Assembly (NCBI GenBank): GCA_037576195.1 | Contig: CM075102.1 | Span: forward strand, 34,282,745-34,346,744 | DNA length: 64,000 bases | DNA from: Phytoseiulus persimilis | Lineage: Eukaryota; Arthropoda; Arachnida; Mesostigmata; Phytoseiidae | Reading direction: 5' to 3' | Shown: in pieces, positions 9,801-24,800 of the stretch | How the letters are laid out: every line of letters begins with the position of its first letter | Numbering within the stretch: the first letter of the stretch is position 1 | Made by a program: the position numbers and the translations under genes | The notes under the pieces: generated by a model | Seen by the model: only the letters and a program-made list of their open reading frames with translations | Databases searched by the model: none | What the model was told of the DNA's origin: nothing

Positions 9801-12800
9801 AGTCGGAACCGCAGTCGGTAGCTGGTCGGTTTCAGTTGCTCGTAAAAGCCGCTCGGAACGCATAAACCACCCGATGGTTTACACAACGGAGGAACTACCT
9901 ACCTCACTCGCTGCGTTCGTTGTGAAGTCTCTAACGAATTCAGCGTCGGACGAGCAGGGGCGTGGCCGCATTTTCTGCTTCTGTTTCGTTGTCGGATTTT
10001 GTCATCTTCTACTTCATCGATCGCTCGAAGAGACCCAGTTGGAGATCTTCGTCGAAGATTGACTTTCGGAGGCAGCGCATTGTGTTGGTCGCTCAGTCTG
10101 TCGGCCAGTTTGGTAAGGCGGGGGCTTAAAGCAGGTCTATATTTACGGAGCTTCTGAATTTCTCTGCTGACGATCGGCCGTGATCCCTTCGGCCCGGCCT
10201 TCAGAATTCGGATCGTCAGCCAACGAGAAACCATGAACGATGTCAGCGCCCCGTTCGAGGAATCAGAAATCAAATCGTTTGGGAAGCGACCAAGAGGTTT
10301 GGTCCTCGCTTGCAAAATCAGGACGATGATCCTTCCCGCCGTTTCCAGTCAAGTGAGTCGCCGGGAAAGATCCGGGGAGAGGCGATTTATGTATGTTGTC
10401 GTCGGGGTGTTGGGTTTTCCGCCGTTGGGGAAATTATTCTGGCCAAGAAAAGACTCGAGGAAGTTCATCATCGCATTGAAAAGAGAGATTGAAGCCAGCG
10501 AAAACGATATTAACGCTGGATCGGGGAAACGCTCGCTTCGCGTTACCCCGATTGAAGGATCGTTGCATGACGTAAACACGAAGCCACAGAAATTCCTCAT
10601 ACTCGTCGTTCACGAGGACATCCTAAATGAATGGCTCGTCCCGCAAGATAAAGAAATGAATTATCACAGAAACATTAGTCCGATCCCAGACGGGTTCCGG
10701 CGAAATTGCTAAGGCTCCGATGTCATTCTAGACAAACTGGAAGCGCGCCTAAAATGGAATTCCGGTCCACGAAACGACTGCTGATTTCCGAAGCCAGACT
10801 CTGAGCCGACGAACTGGAATCCATATTGATGCTGTTGATCGGTGTTATTCCTGGCCGTCGCTCCTGCTCAACATTTAGAAAACGTTCACGAGAAATTGAA
10901 TGAGGGAAACAAGTTTGTCGAACCGCGGGCACCGTGACTGTTGAACTAAATGCTAATCGCTCGGCCGGGCTCGTTTGATCGGAAGTTGGACTTCTGCTCG
11001 GTTCTGTCTCTTAGAGAGCTTTTCCTTGTTGGGAGTCGCCTGAACGAACGCTTCATCACCTCGCCGGCCTTCCTCCGGCCATTCACCCAGAGCTACCGAG
11101 AGCCATCCCTCAAACGCTCCTTCTGCGCCGGAATCCCCCGCTGGAAGTACCCGTGATTGTCGGAGAGGCTTCCAACTCCGTATGGAGCATCTTTCCCACG
11201 TAAACAAACGCATAGCGTTCGAACGGGGCTTCCAAGCAAAACCTGTATCAAGTTACGCAGGAAAGAAGTTACACGTGCGCGCGTTCAGGGAGGAACAGAT
11301 CCCAGGCCCACGTGTATTGCAGGAGCCAGTCGGGGGAGGAGGGTCTCTTGTGAACAGCGCGCCGTTCACTGCTCCGACGGCGCCACAACCACCGTCGAGG
11401 AGAGAAACTCAGTTTTTTCTCTCTATTTCATTGTCGTTTGATTGTTATGCTGTACAAGCGAAGCGAGAAAAATAGGAAGCCGCCTGAAAGGAAGTCACAG
11501 AAATGAAGCGAAAAAGTTCTGATTGCGAATGTATTAATTCTCCCTGTTTTGGTAGAGATTGGCCCGGTGTGGGTCGAAGACAAATGATTTCGACCAATAC
11601 TTAGAGACTCTCCGAGCGAGGACCGATAGCTGTCCCGGGCTCCCTCTCTCAAATTTACGTCTTCCGCTGGAGTAATTCTCGAACTTCATAACTGAACTTG
11701 CCGCGACGGTGCAAAACGTGTCTGAGCGCGTTGTCACATGGCTCCGAGTTGCCGGCTACAGGTCTCAAGTTTAGCATGGATGACCAGATGCGCGCAACTC
11801 ACTGATTGACCGGTCCGACGGAACAGCGGACGTTCATCCGCGACGCAAGTGGTCACTGGCTCTCCACGAGCGGAAAACTGCCGGTTTCGTCATCGCCACC
11901 ACCGCCTCAATCGTTCATCGTCGGGAGGAGAGCAAATTATTTCTCTTCTTGAGGCTCATGGGAGGTTGTCCGTGTGAGAATTCTCTCTGGGCGGTGTCGG
12001 GTTGCTCCGAGCGACGGGCAGACGTTCACCGATTCGCACCTGAGGTTCGCGAAGGCGTTGAAGACCGTGTCGTAGTAAAATAGTGCTGAAGTCCACCCAA
12101 CGGTCCGACGCCCTCCAGTGGATTCATCGCCGCGAAAACGGTGCGTCTGTCGTGTCGCCGAACCGCTGCATTGAAGTTTCCTGAGGCGGCTTGAATCGAA
12201 GCTCAAGTTGTCCAAAAAAGTTCCTTTACACTCGAGTTCCTCCGAAGCTCCTGCAGCTACGGACCGATCTGAAATCATTGCCAATTGAGAGATATCCGAG
12301 GATCCGTGGTCGAGCTCGGAGTCGACTGGAATCGAAGGGCTCGGATGGATCGGGAGATGGAAACGCAGGGATCGAGTGCTTGTATCTCTCTGAGTCAATC
12401 TGTTCCCCATAAATCCTCCAAATTGAGAAGCGCACCAAATACGGCAACCGTAGGTGAGAATGCGAGGAATTCTGTTGCTTTCTGAAGCATCCGCGAGAAC
12501 TGGTCCACGGTCCCCAGTGTTCATCGTCACTGAGCGAGCGATTGAAGACTCTCAGCGGGACACGGAGCTGAGCTCGCCAGTCAGCCACCCAGCCAGTCAG
12601 TCAGCTGGCCGAAACGCCGGCTCGCTTTGGCCATGATGATCAACACGCTCCGTAATTACACTGACTTGCAGTCGCTCTTTGAGATGTCGACGGCACAGCC
12701 TGAATGGGGCGAAAAATTCAAAGTCAAGACGGAAGGCCGTACATTCTGCCTCACTCCATAATTGGCACCACCCGGTAAACGGAAGGCCGAACGAACGCCA

Positions 12801-15800
12801 GGCGAGCTCCGAGTCGCGTGGCACGAATTCGACTCCACGGTTCAAGTGCCTCAAGTGTTCATCGAGCTCGCTGGACGGCGAGCGGTTCCCATGAATCAAC
12901 GGTTCCGCGTCTCATTGGGAGATACAGACCTTTTCATTCACTCGACTTTTGACGTTGACAACTTGTCTGCGCCTATGCTCATCAATGGCATCGGTAGCGA
13001 GGAGCTTCGAAAATCTCTCCTCGCGCGGGGTTGCATACCTTCCACGCGGATTTGTGACGAGACCGATTTTTTTTGTCAAGATATGAACAGGTTCCGTGAA
13101 CCGTTCACGAGGCGGGCGTATCGATACTAAAATCTGACAGCGGTTTCCAATTTGACCACCTTGCCTCTGCGATCGCGTGCTCTTTTTTACACAGGTATAT
13201 TTTCTATGTGTTTCACTATGAGGAAATGTTGACTTGGAGCAGTTTCGTTCGCTAGTTTCGACGACAAAACGTGCGCCCTGCCAGCTAAGCAGCCATCCGA
13301 TACGCAGTACGGAAATACCGACAGTCTAATAAGCTGCTCGAGCGGCGTTTCAATCCGTCTTTGAGCTCGCTATGTGGTCGGAGCTTTGCGTGCGATGGAT
13401 TTCCTTCTTGTTTTAATTTTTCTCGGAATTTTCCTACGTGAGAGCGAGTGTTTTACGAGCTTGCACTAAATCTCACTTCTCATTTTCTCGCTCATGAACG
13501 ACCACGGTGGCGGCGCCGCCTTCCCAGCTACAGATCGCGACGTTTCGGTGGTGAATCCGATTGACAAAGGAGGCTGTGATCATTTCCAGCTTCTGCAGCG
13601 GTTCTTGGGTTCACTCTCTCCGCGCGACTTCCCCCTGAAAAGGCTTCCCGAGAGTGAAGCCGTCGAAAGGCATGGATGCATGACGTCGTACGATCCCGGG
13701 AAGCAGTTGCTAGCAGCGGAATTTCGAGTGCGTAGTCAATCGTTGCATCTACACAACCTCCGCTCCATGTTGCGATCCCAGCCGCCCAAGGGCTCACTTC
13801 GCCTGGCTTGCTCCCTCGAAACGGGAACTGACTTCTCCCAGCATCCGCGTCGGATGTCTCGGTATCGCGCAGTGTCGTCATCATGCCCAGCCCAACTATG
13901 CCTGAAATAACGCTACTCGCCTCGAACAATTAGTGTTTCTCCTCTCCATTCCGACTCCTGTCCCTGCTGTTCACCTAATTCTTATCTTGCCGTCGTTATC
14001 AGCACCATTGTACATGTCATCAGCTAACAACAGCCAGAAAAATAGTCATCTAACCAGTGCGATGATAGAGAGACTGTTTTTGTGTTTGACTAGCTGTTCA
14101 AGCCGCTCATTCAGGGTCAGGACTTCGCTGCCGTTTGGGAGTTACCCAGAGTTCTCGAGTTGGATATCTTCACGTCGGGGAGAGCAAACGTTTTTATCCG
14201 CTCCGTTGTCCGTGATTTTGAGGAAAATCGGGCGACCAGCAATACATATCACGCTTATTGAAGTGGAAAGCAAAACAATAGAGACAAAGTGTAAGAAGAT
14301 TTCCGTTCGAGGAGCGGAGACGGAAGGAGGAGGAAAAGCTTCCCGCAAAGACTCTTGGCACTTTTCGCGTAGAATTTGAAGCGCTCGGCAGGAGACTCAC
14401 GTTGTGTCTCTTCTTGTTTTTGTTCTTCATTGTGAAGAAACCCGCCGAGCAAATCTTTCCATCTGGGATTTCGACCGTCGGCAGTCGGTCTCATTGAGTT
14501 ATCTTGCATTCACTACACTGAAAGTTTCGAACTCGAACGGAACGGGAGAATTGATTCCACAAACAATCGGCATCACGCCAACGCAGTCGAAGTCTTCGTG
14601 CCTATGTTCGAAGCTCGTTCTCCACTTTCTTCTCCATTCCTCGCTCGGCCGTGCATCTCGGTTTCTGTTCTGTCTTGTCAACAACCTGCATGCGACAGAC
14701 AAACGCTTGAAGTGTAGTGGAGAATTGATCGATTTCGCTCGTTGAGAAACCCTCTGCCGTAAACAACCCTACGCAGAGATGGTTCCGCGCGACGGAAAAA
14801 ACAGTCAGAAAAAAAGCTGAGAGTTGAGGCAATGCTCGGAGCACCGCATGCCTGGCGATGTAGATCTTCACGGCGTGGGCGGAGCTGACCAACGAACCGG
14901 TGGCTGCTTTATATGGCTATTGGATTTTATGGCTTCTCATCCATTTTGGAAGTTTGTCGTCGTCGTGGTGTTCCCCCTCCTCAACTCTGTGCTATCGCTG
15001 TGCTGTTTTCAATCAGCGCCGGGCCGAAAGAAGGGCATTCCAGAAACTTTTTGGCAAGATTCGCCACGTGAGCGTATTTTCGCCGTGGAGCGGATGAGCG
15101 ACGAAGGCGTGGTAGACGTCGGAGCTACTGTGTGATACTTTTGTTCGACGTCAGTATCAAGCGGCCACCTTACGCACACAACAGGTGTAACAAGTACAAC
15201 AACAACAACAACAGCATCGCTATGGTTCTTTTGTGGAGCTGAATACGCGCGTGGGGAGGAGCTCTCTTTTCAGCGAAAGAGACTCTCCGGACAACCTATT
15301 TGAGCTCGCGTCAGCCGGCGAGAATCGGCTGAGCTGCAGGAGAGTGAGTCGGACCTGGCCGCGTGGAAACCAGTCCTGAACCGACCGGACCAGGAGGGTC
15401 GATTGGCGCAGATTGTCCGGGCTGCGCCCAGCTCTGACTGAACCGGTCGGAGAAGAGAAACGAACCTTTTTCGGGCTCCGTACTCAGAGGACGGGGATTC
15501 CATAACGGATCAGGATCTCATGTGACCGAGAATTCCTGAACGCCATGCCCACAGGTGTGCGACCAACAACGCGGACGAGTTCGGTCAATGAAGCCGCGAT
15601 CGAAATAAGCTGCGTGCAATTCTGTCATGACTCTGTCCAGAGCTTGAATCATTGGGCATCCACTTAGCGGAATAATGGGGAGTTTTGTCACGCAGCGCGG
15701 CCCGTCTCGTTACTTCAAGCGAATCTTCAACCGAAAAAAAGAGAATTCCGAAACAATAGATCATTGTTTCGACCGCGGAGTTTCAATGGGATCCCGGTGC

Positions 15801-18800
15801 GCGGTGTCTCCCGTGATTGAAAGGGTCAAGTTCCCCAAAAGTGTCCGGGCTATTTTTTTTTGCACCCCCCTCTCCTGATAATCCCTGATATCAAGAGTGA
15901 TGATTTCTCAGATAAATGTTCCGGATCCCGTTTCGCGCATTTTACGCGTCAATCGTGAACCGAATCGGGAACGATGGATTTGCGAACGATCAGGATTGTC
16001 AGGCCACGAAAACCCATTTCTCAGGTTTTCCCGCTTCGACTCTGAACCCGATTATCAGGACTCGGAAACGAGGAATCGTCTCTTCCCCCGTACCGTTTAC
16101 TTCCAGGAACAACCCTTTTCCAGTCAAGCGAACCCAGCATAGACCTGCAGAGCCTATTTGGTTCTGTTTTTAGATGTGCGACGAGAAAAGCTGAGGAGGA
16201 GTCTCGGCCCTGAGTGCCTGTAAACGAGATGACAGCTCTGGTCAGCTTCTCGGTTCCTGTTTGATGAGCTTTCCTCGGAACATCAACAACTGTTCCCGGA
16301 TCGGGATCTATTCATCCGTTTTACTGCCAAAGAGAGGAGACATCTGCAATCAGTGACCGTTAGACTAGGGACGTGTGTGGCGGCACCTGTGTGTTACGGA
16401 GTCGAAGTCGCTCAACTCTTTCGCTAGTGAGACCGATTTGATCACCGCTCTCTATCCTTCGCCGTACCTGGCTACGTTATCGATATAGATGTCGATCTGG
16501 ACGAAAACAACCGGCTAACCTACACGTGTGCCTGGGGCCTTATCATGCCGTATAACCCCTTGTCTCCGTGACCTTAATTCAGTGGTCTCACGACATCAAG
16601 CGTCTGCCCCCGATGGGAGTACAGACACACACGCGCTCGGCCGATCATGACATCGAGATCAGCTGGTTCGCAAGTCTTCCCCCCCTTCCCCAGAACGGGC
16701 GAAGCTTGCAGGAAGCAGATCGATGCAGCTGTCAACCTTGGAGCAAGATAGACTCGTCGACCGCAGTGGGTCATGTTCTCGCCCCATCAAATGCACGACG
16801 ACACTTCTCCATTCCGACAGATTCATATGGAGATTTATGACACTTGCGGACAGATGTTCCAATGAGACGACAATCGACCCAACAACTTGGCAGCCAGTAA
16901 TCTTCATGATGCGAACGTCCTTACGGACATCGAGAGTCCTTTCCTCGACATGCCGTAAAACGAGGGCAGACAGCTCCAGCTGGTTTCGGTAAGACAAATT
17001 GCTGGCTTACGCTCTCGCGAACTCTCTCGCCTGCTTTCTGTGCACTGAAGAGATTCGATGGGGTCGAATGAAGCGCTGGAGGAGCTTTCCGAATAACTTC
17101 ACGAAACGAGGACGACAGTTCGGCTGGCATATGCTGAGGCGACACCTTTCCGATCCGACCGCGTAATCCCTCCCTCTTGTCACTCGTAACTCCGACTCCT
17201 CCGTTGTCTTCATCACATCCCGCTAAACCTCAGTCAGTCAGTCTTTTTCTCTGACAGGTCCAAGTTGAGCGGCATTCAGAAATCCGATCGAAAAAGAGCG
17301 GTTAGATGATGGGCAACATTCGTGAGCGGCTTCCGTGCGCGCGAGGGCCGCCGGACGATGCGAAGTTTGGACAGCAGGACAACTGCGGATCGGTTCCGAA
17401 TTTCCAGCGCGGGGTTGTCAGGTCGGGCAGTGCGTGTCCGAGTCGACGAGCGCTGCCGAGGCTGCAGAAGCTTCACCGCCGTTTCGGGAGCTTTCAGAGA
17501 TTTTTCTGTTCTCACGATACGGTCTTTATGTTTCCTCTTCGTCTTCTTCTCGTGGTCCGGTCTTAAGTGATCGTCGAGCTCCTGCAGATGATAGCATAGA
17601 ATAGAGCCCGGCGGATTCGAACTTCTGGGAGGGTCCTGCCCACGTCGAAGAGATATGAATGTATGCGATGCGATCATCGCCGTGTTGATCTCTGTCATTT
17701 TGTTCCGTGCTCCCCGCGACCGATTCTCAATTTGGAAAGCTTGCCTCCGTTCTCAGGCGGGCCGGCGACGTAAGACGCCGCGGAGCGGTTGCTCCGACGG
17801 TGGATACAGAAGGGCAGGCCCGATTTGGACGAGCGTGGGCCGACGTGACCCACATCAACCGGTGGCTAGATCACGCCGAAGTACAACCGACCCGGAGTCG
17901 TTCCGAGCTTACGTGAAAACCGCTCGCGATGATCTGTGCGATTCAGATCCACTCGAGCTATCGGTGCTCGAGCGCGGCCCGCTCCTCGAAACGGCGGCGG
18001 CGGTTTCCGTTGGGTATTTGCTCAACATACGCTCGTCTGCGGGTCAACCTTGGGATCTGCGGCATCGAGTCGGTTATGACCGAGCGACCGTCAACGTACT
18101 CGAGATCTGACAGTGTGGCTTTGACACGGGATTCCGCCTAATCCCCAACACATAGAGCAGCTCTTCTCGGGCAGGCTGCGTCGTGTTGTAGACAGTGTCT
18201 TTGTTGGAGGCTTTGCTTCTCCAGAAAGCTGGCATTGTGCCACCACGTGCCTCGGAACCCGCGGCGAATCGTCCCACCTTGGGTGCATGAGGACAGACAG
18301 GCAGAGCTCATCATCACCTGAATGTGTTCGATGAGGTCGAACGCTGTGCGAGCAGCAGCTAACGAGCGTCGGTGCTCGATGAAGAACGGTTTGTCGCGCA
18401 TTCAGATTGCCCTGAAAGAGTTCCCGGCGTTTCGTTACCTGGATGGTCCCAGAGATCGCCTCGCTTAAACGAACCGAACGCAAACGCTGAGCCAGCTGGT
18501 AGTCAAACGTACGCTCCCTTAGACAGTGGAGGAATGAGCTGCCACGGATGACTGACGTTTGCCCGTCCGGCGTGGCCAGCCCGGTCAGAGCTCGTCTGGC
18601 TCGACAGAGCTTAAGTGCATTACGGCGATTGAGATTCCCCGACGGCCGCCTTCGTGGGGTTGTTAACGTGTAGTGTGTTGTCCTCGGTTGCCGCCAACGC
18701 TGTCCTGTGCCTGTCCTCCGACGGCCTGATGCGGCCTCCAAGATGACAGCAACTGAACCTCCAGGGCGGGGTGTTGTGGCTGGATAAAGGATGCAGCGCG

Positions 18801-21800
18801 ACTCGCTCGTGGACGGCTTAGGAATGGAACGAGTACTTTCGAAAGTTCTGGAAAGCTTCCCTGCCCTCCAATCTGGAGAATCCGAAAAGCTCAGTTCGGT
18901 TTTCGCTCGCCGCGGCTGGTGACAGGTCATCCGGTCGGGAAGTTACCTTCTCAAGCTACAAGAGCAATAATTAGCCTGATTAATTGTATGATAGACGAGC
19001 GTCCGAAAGAAGAGGGAGAACAAGTATCTCCGTGTGAAAAGTCCGCCGTTCGCCGCGCTGCAGCTCGAAAAAGTTTGGTTTCGGGGTAATTGTAGAAGCT
19101 ATTTATCTCGGGTAACCTTTTTTCTTCTGGCGCCACGCGGCTTCCGAAAACGTCCGTGTATTCAACGGCGTCCATTGTCGTTCAGGAGCTCAGAGCGCGA
19201 CTCTGAGGAGAATTCATCGAAGTTTCGGAGCTCGAGTCGAAGGAAAGAAGCGAGCCTTTTCAAAGCCACAACAGCAGTAACATCTACAAGAGCGGTCGAC
19301 CGTCGAGTTCCTAACGTCGCTTCAGCTCGAGAAGAACCATTACGAGTATATGCTCCGCCGACCCGACATCATGATTGTCATCGTCGCCATGATTATCGTT
19401 ATCCTGACCATTATAATAGTTCTTATATCAGCGTCGTCAACCTACCGCGCGACAGTCTGGAGACGCGAGCTGGGAACCGCGGTCGAACCCCTCCAGATGT
19501 TGGGAGTGAGAAGCGAGGGTCCGGGGATCTGCAGAGAAACTCGGGTGCAAGTCCCATAGGATAGTTCTTTCATTGTGTCGGCGGTGTATTTCTGATTACA
19601 ATAAACCGCGGTGACACACACTGAGACCCACGCCATTCTTCCGGCCGGGTTCGAACTCCATTGAGGAAGCATTTGAGCTTCACTGAATGCGGAACTCCTC
19701 CTCGGATTCAACAAAGAGCGTCGGAAAACAAAGCAGTGTTCGAAAGGTTGTGGAATCGAGGACTCCGGAGCGAGTCGATTTCCGAAGAGTTCGACTTCCA
19801 GGGGTCCGATTCCATTTACAGTCCAAGCTCTACAAAAACCGGAAGCATCGCGACCCAGTGTCGATGGGTCGACGATTTCCGATCGAGTGATACGAGTGCG
19901 CAAAGATGCATCGACTCGCGTGTACATCGTCAAGTTCGACTGCGTGTGAATGCTTGCCGCGCACTCACAGATGGCGCACGGCGTACAGCGAGTCCGGTTG
20001 CTGGGCGTACATTGCTCGATCGGAACAACCCGTCTGTTGTCAGGAGGTGGTGTTTAGACTGATCAATGATGTGGATCCAGCGTTGGATGCCTCACGTTCC
20101 GTGAACATCACCCATGCTCGCATGCGAGGGTGATGTGCTTTTTGTACGAATTTTTGTGAATCATTGCGCTTACTCACCAATGACGAAGACAAAGAGGAAC
20201 GAACTGCCTGCCCGTATGCTCTCGGTTCCGGTTATTTGACGCTCAACTGCACTCTGATCTCCTATCTTGAGGACGGTAGTGTTCTCCCTCTGCATCTTCG
20301 TTGAAATTTCGCGAGAGGGTCTCGAGCCGGGCGGTCGCTCGACGACGTCTCCTGATGGCCCGCAGACTGAGAAATCGACAAACTGGCCGAGAACGCGATT
20401 CGGCAGTTCTTCCGTTTTTCAATTTTACATCGAACTGGGTTACGGATGTCGCTGTTCCTTCTCGGCCCTCGCCGTTTCCGCTCATCACATGAAAAAACAG
20501 ATGGACGGCTCCATTCTGCCATCCGTTCAGTACTTTCGATAGCCCGTCGGACGGGGACTTTTTCCGACGAATTCTATTGTAGCGGCTCATGATTCTCTTT
20601 CTGTTTCCTTTCCAGGTATGTACTCGTATGAAGAACCCGTTCGTGACGAACATGCTCCCCGCTGAAGCGTCGCCTTCGTTCAGTCGGGCGACTCCCCAAC
20701 GAAGCTTATTCGAGAAAATCGAATGATCTCATCGGGAAGAATGACATGGAGCCGAAAACTCAACCACTGGATGTTTGCTCGTCTCCGAATGCGCTTCTCC
20801 CTTTACATCTGATGAATTGAGAATATCGCTGCGATTACGTCGGGCTTTCCCTTCGGAACGGAAGTCCTTGATCGAAGCGACCGAGCGCTCCTCGACGGAG
20901 AAGAAAACAGAATGGCATCACTCTCGTCATTAGAGGAGTCGAAACCTTCGCGCTTGATCCCAAGCTCTGCTCTCGGGTCATGTCGAGTCCGACGTCGTTC
21001 TTTTTGGCTCGGCTAATTCAGGCTCGTCTGGCGCTCGCGTGACAGCTTCCTGGGTGAGGTCTTCGGACCTCTTTCCGCTCACCTCCGATACAGTTGAGCG
21101 GCATGCGCGGGTGGACAGATACACTCGGTGGACAATACAGCGAGCCAGCGAGTGGAGCAGATGTCCAGTGCCTGACGAAACCCTTTCTAGCGAGCAGCTG
21201 GACTGGCTGGGCCGTGAGTCAGCATCATTGACCCTCGGAGGAACCTCCGCTGGGGGTCCAGCAGGAAGCTCAGTTTACTCACTTACCTGACGATTGACGA
21301 CGCTTACTTAGTTAAAGCGATATTCGAGAGTCTCAACACGCGGCACTTGTGAAATACCCGCGTCCTTCCGAATCTCTCCCCGCGGGATCGGAACCGCAGT
21401 GGAGCTCATCGAGATGGGAGCGAGCAATTCCTTGACTGGCATCGCGAGTTGCCCAGAAGACGTTCTGACGTGGGAGACGTAACGAGTCCTTGTCGAACAT
21501 CCGACGGGAAAAGATAATTGGAAGAGGATGGTAGTAGCTCTGCCGATCCCCGCACTCCTGACATCATCGGAGCTCTCGTCGAATCCCAAGTCGTTTTCCA
21601 GACGTTGTCGAGGAATTCTCGTTTCCCGGAGCAAAATTTGTTTGCTTGTCGTGAACTCCTCAATTTACTTCTCGTTCGAATCGTTCTCAACGCCCGTCTC
21701 TCGCTGTCGCTGTTGCCGCGAAGAGAGAGAAGGAAAGAAGAGTTTCTGGGAACGAGCAGGGCTGTGTGTCGCGTGGTCATTCCATCCAAATATTATGTGA

Positions 21801-24800
21801 ACATTTGCATCGACGAGGTGCGCGACGCCTGCTGGGTCGGAGACCTTCGGAGCCAGAATCCGGTGGCTTGCGAGGGTGGGCTATCACCGTGACTTCTTGG
21901 ACTGATAAATATGTCCACTGGCGCGCGCAGATTCTCGTCGGAAGTGGTCGTTCTCTGAAACCGACAGACTACTCTTTCGGGTTTGGGAGGATGTCGTATT
22001 TTTCATCTCATCAACGTCACGTTCCAGCCGAGGGGCGCATGAGTTTCGTGCTGGTTCGCTCTCGTTTCTTATTCTCCCTCGATTTGCCAAGAATGACCAA
22101 CGGCTGTGTTTTTTGGCAGCCAACAACGAGGGCGGGCGAGTGAGCAAGATGACCTGACCATGGTGTTGAAACGGCGCACTTAGCTCGTTTTCTCCGTTTC
22201 TGCCGAACTACTCTGAATATACAGCCGATAATTGGTTTCTTCATTCATTCCCTCGCCCGCATTATTCTTCGCCTCCCAGTCGTTCAGACTCTCTCCCTTT
22301 CTTTCTCTCTCTCTCGCTCTCTCTGCAACTATGATGAGCCGAAGGATCCATCCTGAAGACGCTTTCGCGATTCTCGGCATGGATATTCTACGCAGGAAAA
22401 TACTCGCGCGAGACGTTTAAGCTGAAAACGGCGGGCGACAGGTAAACTGGTTGCCGGTTGGATGGCGTTGCGGCCGGTTGGCCGTGCGGCGGACGTTGCG
22501 ACCAAGATCCGTTGTTTGGCCACACGAGCAGACCCGCATACGAATCATGGCTATCATTAGGAGTTATCAACTCGAGAAGCAGAAAATTCGCCGGAACCAG
22601 ACGGAGAGTTCTGTTCGGAAGCCAGCGAGAAGAATGACGGAAAATAACCCGAACGACTGAATGGATCGAATTCTAGAGCTGGAATCGCAGTTCATCTATG
22701 ATAATCCTTCGCCACCTATAACTCAAGCGTCAATAAGTGTCGACGCGTTTTTGGAAGCGTTAAATGCGATTCGGAACGCTTGAAAGCTTCGCGTTGAAGC
22801 CGAGGAAAGGAAGAAACGTTCGCCGGGTGCCGTTATCTTGATGTCACGTACTTCGCTCTTCTAACGAATCATAATTCCGAGAAGTGATGAGATTATTGGC
22901 TCATCGTCCCGTGAGGCGGGTAGCTCGAGTTTGATAACAAAAGTGGGGATGCTCCGATTGTCTTCGAAAACGACAAATTTTTGGACGAAGTCTGCGGAAA
23001 GTAGCAAAGAAGTAGCTCCACTCCAGCGACGTTTCCAGCCCGGATTCCGTGTTGGAATCCGGCTCCCTTGAAGCTTTGTGCAGTGAAGTTCTAAAACCCC
23101 GATCAGGCGTGAGTGGCGGGCGATCGTCGGAGCAAGCGTCTTTCTCTGGCCCCTTCTGCGCTGGCGTAAGACGGCCAGCGCTCGTATGTGAAGCACTTCT
23201 CTTTTTTATCCATTCCGAATCCGATTACTGATTGATTAGAGCTGATTGAAGGCTGGTCCTGTCCCGTTTCTGATAGTAGTTCGGTTTCGCTCTCACGAGT
23301 CAAGTCTCCCCCATTTCGATCGGAGCTGACTCGTCCATGCTCCGGACCTCCTGATAATCAGTGGACGCTCAGACCGAGTTATCTCGGTCAGCGATAGTTG
23401 GGCCCGGAAAATTGCATTGACCACAGTTGTCTGCTGACGTCACTTCTGCCGCGGAAATTCTCGAGCGATCGGAAACAATCAACCTATCTCACCGGATACC
23501 AGTGTGTCGGGACTTTCTAGCGCTGCTCTGATCGAATTCCTGATGCTTGTGCTGGTTGCAATGCATGTTACTCGTGCGAATCCTGGTGTATTGAGCAAAT
23601 TCCCTCGATTTTAAATAAACGTCATCGAGGTGCGAACACTCTGTTCCGCGACGCTCAATCAAGCTGTCTTGTTTGAATCGTTTCGAGATTGTCGGGATCG
23701 TTAGGACACGCCATACAGAAGGCGATTGGACGATTCCCCGACCGGAAATTTTCGGCCGGAGATAACTTCAGTTCCCACACAGATGAGCCCTGAGGTTTCA
23801 GCTCTCGAGGATTTGGTGGATATTCTTCGTCCGTTTGTCGGTTTCCTGTGGTCACTGAGCCGAACACTCAGCTGGCGACACCACGCACTAAATGCCAATT
23901 ACAACCGACGACAAGCATTGTAACCTTGAACATTTTGTGAGCCACGGCGCCTTCGCTCACCCATTCCTGTGCTATTGTTTCAGTCACATCCGGCTCTCTA
24001 CGAGAGCATCAAAAGAGCACTTGCCTGTGGGGATACAGAAAGACGCTTTTCACTTGTGAACAACGAGCATGATGGCGGGCGAAGTTCCGAGAGCTCGGGG
24101 TTGAGATTTATGTCCGGGCGAGAGTCCCGAAAAAGCATCGTCGGTTTGACTGCTCGCGTCGATCGCACGACCACGGCGCTCGAAAGATTGAGGACACAGC
24201 CCAATATCTTTTATGGGGCAGCTCCCGAAGTTCAATAGCAGGCCTGCGCCTCCGGTGCTCGCTTTCGGGAGCGAATCCACGGGAACCGGGGGTGGAGGGG
24301 AGGGGAGGATACCGAGCAGGAGAATAAAGAGGAAGAAAGCGACACGTCCCGCTGGAAATTCGAGAAGCTCGATGTTTATCTTTCTCGTCGGTGATGTTTG
24401 TGGCTGTGGCGGCTCCGATAGCCAGTGTTGCTCGCCTAACGTGCTGGTCGAAACTGAGACAAGTGGATCCGTTCTTTGTTGTTGCTCCACTGCCCGAGAG
24501 GAACGAAGCTTGAAGCGAAAAGGAAGAATCACGTAACAAACACAAGTGGACTTCCGATACTCTATCTCTCTCTAGCTCAATCTCTAGCTACCGGTGAAAG
24601 TATTCTGCAGGGGCGTTTGTTCTAACTAGAGGATCTGCGCGATGCAATTCTCATGCGATGCGCTTTACTACCGGCTCCCGGTATACGGCTGTCCTACACG
24701 ATCGCCGAGTAGAGGGAGGAATTTCTGTTTGGTCAGCTGGACTCTTTCGCCAAGTGAATTCAGAGCGGCTATTGATTGCCTTGCAAGGATGTGGTCGTTC

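Noticed and set aside
18091..18930. A 279-codon open frame on the minus strand
   Set aside because: Ser/Arg/Thr-rich throughout, no domain, and several overlapping frames are also open. This is typical of stop-poor GC-balanced sequence.
19350..19559. A short frame with a membrane-like Ile/Val stretch
   Set aside because: The hydrophobic run comes from a low-complexity ATTATCATT-like sequence. No signal or conserved residues follow, and the rest of the frame is Arg-rich.
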